Shown here piece by piece: positions 59,230 to 64,000 of a DNA stretch of 64,000 nt; the stretch's first letter is position 1, and the number at the start of each line of letters is the position of its first letter. A program made the translations under genes and the position numbers. The notes beneath the pieces were generated by a model that was given only the letters and a program-made list of their open reading frames with translations, did no database searches and was not told the DNA's origin. This stretch comes from Pterois miles (Eukaryota; Chordata; Actinopteri; Perciformes; Scorpaenidae). The DNA is taken from positions 3,893,501 to 3,957,500 of the forward strand of contig CAMQGK010000038.1 in the NCBI GenBank assembly GCA_947000775.1, given 5' to 3'.

Positions 59230-59450
59230 ATCAGTGCTTCTGATCGGGATGCGTCCCTGTGGAGATATTCTGGACACGTCCAACTGGTAGCAGAGCCAGA
59301 GCACACTGAGGGGATTATGTATCTCGTCTAGTCTGAGAGGACGTGACCCAGGACGGCTGAGTGTGTGTGGTCTGTCGAGCCTGGCAGGTGGAGCAGGGAT
59401 GTGGTGGTATAGGTGGTGATAAAAGGTGGAGAGAGGAGAAGCTGAACTGA
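59230..59450 (+). pseudogene. Possible LINE 3' end relic
   Basis: The stretch around GGGATGCGTCCCTGTGGAGA and CTGGACACGTCC, then GAGGGGATTATGTATCTCGT and GGACGTGACCCAGGACGG, resembles the C-terminal end of the fish LINE whose reverse-transcriptase relic lies beside brsk2 exon 2. No open frame survives. Similarity is judged from memory and is weak. Confidence 0.33.
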
Positions 59451-59766
59451 GGCTTAATCAACTCATTTACACCTCTGAGACCCTGATTAACTCACACAGC
59501 AGAGTCTGAGTTACAGTGTAGTGTTGCCTGGACTGTCTGTCACGACGTCCTCAACTGAATTGCATTTTGAATTATATTTGGTGGGAAACGTATTTTGTGG
59601 TGGATTACATTTGTTTTTGTCACAAGTACATTTATGGTAATAGTGTATCCTCTGTAATAGTACATCTAATTTTATACCACAGTAAAGGTATAAAACACGA
59701 TACAGTAACTGTTTCTTCTTATCTGGAACTTCTGTACAAATAAAAACAACTGCTTCATATGAAACA

Positions 59767-59855
59767 AGGGCTGTCACAGTTAACGTTATAATAACACATC
59801 AACGCAGAACTGTTTTAATGCCACATATTTATTTAACACATTAATGCAACTTAAT
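59767..59855 (-). mobile_element. Family-1 MITE end fused to a family-2 copy
   Basis: Starts AGGGCTGTCACAGTTAACG and reaches ACACATTAATGCAACTTAA, then switches without spacer into family-2 sequence (CGTATCCGTCAACTAAAATA). Confidence 0.6.
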
Positions 59856-60646
59856 CGTATCCGTCAACTAAAATAATCCTCAGAAAGTATTAAAGGTTGG
59901 AGAGTTAGTGTGGATCCGACCTGCACCCTCCATGTTAAATCCAGCGTGGTACGCTGCACGCTAACTCTGTCACGGACAGGAAACGTTGTCATATGGCGGT
60001 AACATGCGGTCCGGCCGGCGCTCTCATCTCTGTGGTCAAATGGGCCGACGCTACGACTGTAGAGCGCCATATACTGACATTTATGTTAAATACATTCAAA
60101 CGGCCCCGATGGAGCTGAACATGGATGGATAAAGAGAACGGAGCTGACGGAGAGCTAGAGACCACCTTGGAGAAGTTAGAGGAAGTAGACACCTGGGACT
60201 ACGTCTGCTTTTCAAAATAAGGTGTTAACAAAGGGAACTTGATGTACAAATTACATCTATAGAAATAAGATTGATTGGATTATATTCAGCACAAGTATAA
60301 AACATTACATGTCCCTTATAAATTAAAAAGTAAATACCACTAATCTGTGAGGGAAATGTCTTTATTCTTTCATTTTTGGGTTGTTGGATAAAAAAAATGT
60401 AATAAATATTTCCTGACACTGATCCTGATATATTTGACTTCAGGACATCTCTGACTACTCTTTACTGGATTCATTTAGAGATTTTACAAAGTAAAAGTCC
60501 CTAGAAGGGACCCCCCCCCCCACAACAGCAATCACAATAAATCCAAATATTGAATCACAATACTTAAAAATCTCGATACATATTGAATCAGCACCCAGTC
60601 TGGTGATAATATCGAATCAGGAGTTAGTTGTATCATCCCAGCCCTA
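59856..60646 (+). mobile_element. Family-2 MITE, 5'-truncated
   Basis: Begins at CGTATCCGTCAACTAAAAT, lacks the first 180 bp and the GTAAACACTACACGTCCAG block, and ends ATCATCCCAGCCCTAG. A shorter version of the shared minus frame lies at 59989-60192. It includes a run of 13 C at about 60510-60522. Confidence 0.7.
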
Positions 60647-61542
60647 GTATATGTGTAAAAATTCAATTCAAAGGATTCAAAGCACACAGTTTCTCCATTA
60701 TAGTCTGCGTAACGCATGACTACACTTTATAACAGCGTATATGTTAATGTGTTTTTAATAACCACAAACACAGCTGGAAACATTTGTGCTAATTTGGCTC
60801 AGCAGAGAAGATGAGCCTGAGATAATGGAGGTGAACGGGGGTACAGGACTAGACAGGATTCAGAGCGGATCATTGTAACCCAGACGACGCACCAGACCGG
60901 TGCTGGTGAGAATTAAAGAGCTGTGGGTTCAGTTGAGACCTGAGGTGACCGTCTGAGAGCAGAGTCCTTGAAACCTGAGGGGGGACCGAGTCCTGGTGTT
61001 TTACATGCCGTCCTCCAGCTGTGGAGCCACCACCTCCCGTTACAGCCCATGTTCCTCCACACACACACTTTATTACCACACATTAAAAAGCCATATGGGT
61101 CATAATCGAGTTTAATAAACGTCAGCGTCGCTGCTCACACATGGAGGGCAGGGGGCTGAACGTCTGTTTACCTTGTACAAGTGTCTAATTAGCCTCCGCC
61201 ATGCTACGCTGTGTGTCTGTCTCACTGGTGTGAGGAGACGAAGACGAGGCCAATTAGATGTGATAGCAGGAGGAAGGACCGCTGCATCAGCCCCAGACAT
61301 TAGTCACTGTGTGTTCACCTGCCGGTGGGAAAGTCTAACAAAGTGGGACTCTGAATGATTGGTTATTATGGATATTATTAAAGTTGAGATGTGGATTTGT
61401 CTGCTTCTAGCTGGGGGTGTGTGTCCACTAGTTAGAATAAATTAAAGGGAGAAAGGAAATCATGTTACATTCACTTGATGTTAATTTTCATCAGCGTAAA
61501 TCAATCAAGAGTCAAAGAGAGCAGCAGCTGTGCAATAGGCCT
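60647..61542. other. brsk2 intron 2 sequence
   Basis: No feature recognised. Confidence 0.5.
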
Positions 61543-61625
61543 GGGCGATATAACGAGATTATCGTCAGACACGATATCGACTGGCCTTGATAACGGTCCT
61601 CACGTGTACACGATAACAGAATGAT
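61543..61625. mobile_element. hAT-like end fragment
   Basis: AGGCCTGGGCGATATAACGA then GATTATCGTCAGACACGATA resembles a hAT-like terminus of the GGGCGATAT type. No second end was found. Confidence 0.4.
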
Positions 61626-61727
61626 ATTAAGTTACGTTGAATTCAGAGATTCCTCCTGTGTATTGCAGAGAGATGATTCCCCACCAGGGCAAAACATCAG
61701 GGAGTTCTGAGTTTTTAAGACGTTATG

Positions 61728-61915
61728 TAAACACAACATAGCGGAACAATGTAGCAATGTAGTGAACAAGGTAGCGGAACACGGTGTACCGGAACACAAC
61801 GTAACGAAACAATGCAACTGAACAACTTAGTGCAACAATGCAGCCAAACAACATAGCGGAACAATGTAACAAACAACTTAGCAATGCAGTAAACAACGTA
61901 GCAGAACAGTGTCGC
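61728..61915. repeat. Degenerate AACA-(A/G)TGTAGC repeat
   Basis: GCGGAACAATGTAGC, GGAACACGGTGTACC, GAAACAATGCAACTG and similar words in about ten loose units of 14-19 bp. Confidence 0.75.
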
Positions 61916-61954
61916 TAGCATAAATAAATAACAACCACCCCTCATGGACTTTCT

Positions 61955-62168
61955 GCCATAACTAACAGCTGAATCCAGAGTTATTTTCCTCGCCATAATG
62001 AACGGTCATCAGAGCCACGGGACTGCACCGCCCTGCACGCTCATATGACATATCTGGCTGTTCTTCCTGCTAGCTGTATGTGGCTGTAATAATGGATATA
62101 TTGGCTGTAATTCATCACTTTGTATTATCTTCTAATCCACCCATGGGCTGTATGCTGTCAGCTGATGT
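61955..62168. repeat. Dispersed repeat, second block
   Basis: Over 90 percent alike by eye to 37733-37940: CTGAATCCAGAGTTATTTTC, GACTGCACCGCCCT, AATGGATATATTGGCTGTAA and CTTCTAATCCACCCATGGGC. Confidence 0.62.
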
Positions 62169-63170
62169 TGCAATAGAACAAACGCTTGACTTTTATCAGT
62201 ATAATATACGTTCAGCAAAGACTAGATTTTTACTTACTCTTGACAATACTAACAGTCATATTGTGTAAAACAATATGTCGTTTCCAATCAGCGTATTAAA
62301 TCTGTTTATCAGATGAAATCTTTGTCATTGTCTTCTTTAGTTTATCCATCCGGCCTTTAGACGTCTCGAGTGAGCTGATATCAGAGTTTGTCTCCGGGCT
62401 CTTCTTCCTCTCTAGTTTTGGGAGGAGTGTTTCAGGATGAGAGCGATGGAGGGAGAGGCTGGTGTGATAGAAACTACTGGGCTGAAGATTAAAGGGGGAT
62501 TCTTTCATTATTTATTTGCTGCCAGCCGCCATCACTCGCCATGACAGACCTTTGAAGACTGGCTGCTTTGATGGAAGTGAGATTTCATTTTCGGGTGTCC
62601 TGGGCCTGTGAGCCCCGTCACATGGACCCTGAGCGGGGACGCCACGGGATGACTCAGACTCCACGGCGGGAAACGATGAGTGACAGATGACGGATAGCGC
62701 TGCTGTGTTCAACAGCTTAAAGCACCGCAGTGATGAGAATCTGTAATCAATGGGATGTATCAGCGAAGGATTAGTTTGATTACCTCTCGTATAGATCCTC
62801 ATTGATCCTCTCATCAGAAATGTGTAAAAGTAATCTGACATCTCCAACTAACTGATAACATTGATAACATCAGTCGTTGTACGTCCTCAAGGTCCCTCAG
62901 TCTCCTACATCATACTTTTATATCGTACTGAGAGCCTGACGGTCAGACCGAGCTGCCAGTACAGCCAGAGGTCCAGGGGGTCTTTAGGGGGACATAGCAG
63001 CTCAACAGTCGATGTCACATCTGAAAGCTGGGAACCTGATGATTAATTTGAGATGCTGCTCAGCACTGTGTCAAGTTGTTTTAGTCATAAATCAGATATA
63101 AATCTGTGAAAGTGTATAAAGGTTTAAAACATTAAAATATAAGTAAGAACGACCTACTGAGATATACCCC
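62169..63170. other. brsk2 intron 2 sequence
   Basis: No feature recognised; the last ordinary sequence before the homopolymer-filled end. Confidence 0.5.
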
Positions 63171-64000
63171 AGGGGAACCCGGGGGGGGGGGGGGGGGGTT
63201 CCCAAAAAGGGGGGAAAAAAAGGAGAAGATTAAAAAAAAAAAAAAAAGAAGAACCCCCGAAGAAGATTGTGGGAAGAGTAAAGAAAAGGGGGGGGGGAAA
63301 ATCATAGGGGGGGAGGAAATTGGGGGGGGGGGGGGAAAAAAAGGAAGGACGGCCGGGGAGAGGAGGGGGGGGGCGGGGGGGGGAAACCAAAGAGCCCAGA
63401 AACTCAAGAAAAAAACCCTCCACCACAAAAAGAAAATAACAAGACGAAGAAGCGGCAAGAAAAAAAAAAAGAGGGAAAAAAAATGAAGAAAAAAAAGAAA
63501 AAAAAAAAAAAAAAAGGGGGGGGGGGTGATAGAAGGCTAAGATGATGTCCACCCCCATGGTCTCTTATGGCTCAGGAGGTTTGGGGGAAGAGGAAAGCCA
63601 AGATCAACTACACATGAAGAGGGAGAAAAGATCACAAGGGAGGAGTGGTCCTGAAAGGAGTAAAGGAGATGAGGAGGAGAGGCGATTGGGAGTGGAAAAT
63701 ATAGGAAGAAATTTCGGGAGGGGGGGAGGGAAAAAAAGGGGGGAGGAGGGGAAAAAATAAAGAATTACAAAAAGGGGGGGGAAGGGGGGGGGGGGTTGGA
63801 AGGGAGGAACAATCGGGAAAAAGGGCCCAAAAAGGGGGAAAAAAAGGCCCCGGGCCTGGGGAAATCCCGGGCAACCAGGGGGGGGGGGAAAAGGTGTGTT
63901 GTTGCAGCCGTAAATGCAGCCGGGGTTGGAGAGGCGGGGGGGGGGGGGGGGACGAGGGGGGGGGGGGGGGCTCCGGGGATTATAGTTGGAAGGTTGAAGG
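63171..64000. other. Low-quality sequence at contig edge
   Basis: Runs of up to about 20 G and 18 A follow one another with almost no T or C. The composition breaks sharply at about 63170 from ordinary intron-like DNA. A readable island (about 63541-63700, TCCACCCCCATGGTCTCTTA) sits within it. This pattern is that of poor base calls or unpolished assembly, not of a natural repeat. The minus frames here are poly-Pro/Phe artefacts. Confidence 0.8.

Noticed and set aside
50400..63170. brsk2 exon 3 (V-E-R-E-I-A-I-L segment)
   Set aside because: Looked for by eye and not found; absence is not proof, and a spliced alignment would settle it.
63132..63874. Pro/Phe-rich frames near the end
   Set aside because: Translation of G/A homopolymers in low-quality sequence.

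Overview
The window is vertebrate nuclear DNA, almost certainly from a ray-finned (probably percomorph) fish. The evidence is a single split protein-coding exon with canonical splice sites, long CA/GT and other microsatellites, tRNA-derived SINEs, relics of non-LTR retrotransposons, and many copies of hAT-like non-autonomous DNA transposons. There are no bacterial-style operons, and nearly all of the long open frames are read-through of tandem repeats. The placement within fishes is inference from remembered repeat families; no search was run.

Only one exon is recognised with confidence: 50299-50393 on the + strand. It encodes part of the N-lobe of the BRSK2 (SAD-A) kinase, from the last glycine of the Gly-rich loop through the ATP-binding lysine to the start of helix C. 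It has a phase-1 acceptor and a phase-0 donor. I did not recognise exon 1 (start of the protein) or exon 3 (start of the V-E-R-E-I segment). The simplest reading is that about 50 kb of intron 1 and about 13 kb of intron 2 of a brsk2 gene fill the window.

Layout: 1-2.2 kb has no recognised feature. 2.2-7.5 kb holds CT, CA and GT microsatellites and the first copies of two hAT-like MITE families, here called family 1 (ends AGGGCTGTCA) and family 2 (ends TAGGGTTGGG-like). 10.3-12.3 kb has A-rich repeats and a local duplication. 13.3-15.8 kb has SINEs, a family-1 copy and (GTA)-derived repeats. 15.76-18.96 kb is a 3.2-kb minisatellite of about 125 units of 25 bp. 19.5-30.4 kb mixes MITEs, AT repeats, and a SINE with a clear 12-bp target-site duplication. 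31.9-34.4 kb has a 20-bp repeat, a CpG-rich islet, a 765-bp GA tract and a SINE. 35.0-36.9 kb has two cleanly bounded DNA elements, one flanked by TTAA and one by an 8-bp duplication. 40-47.7 kb has SINE, MITE and LINE pieces and a relic of a hAT transposase zinc finger. 47.7-50.3 kb has a 31-bp repeat and a LINE reverse-transcriptase relic that runs up to the brsk2 splice acceptor. 50.4-63.1 kb has further repeats, two 30/31-bp minisatellites and a pyrimidine tract.

From about 63.17 kb to the end, the sequence collapses into long G and A homopolymers that look like low-quality sequence at a contig edge, so nothing there should be read as biology.
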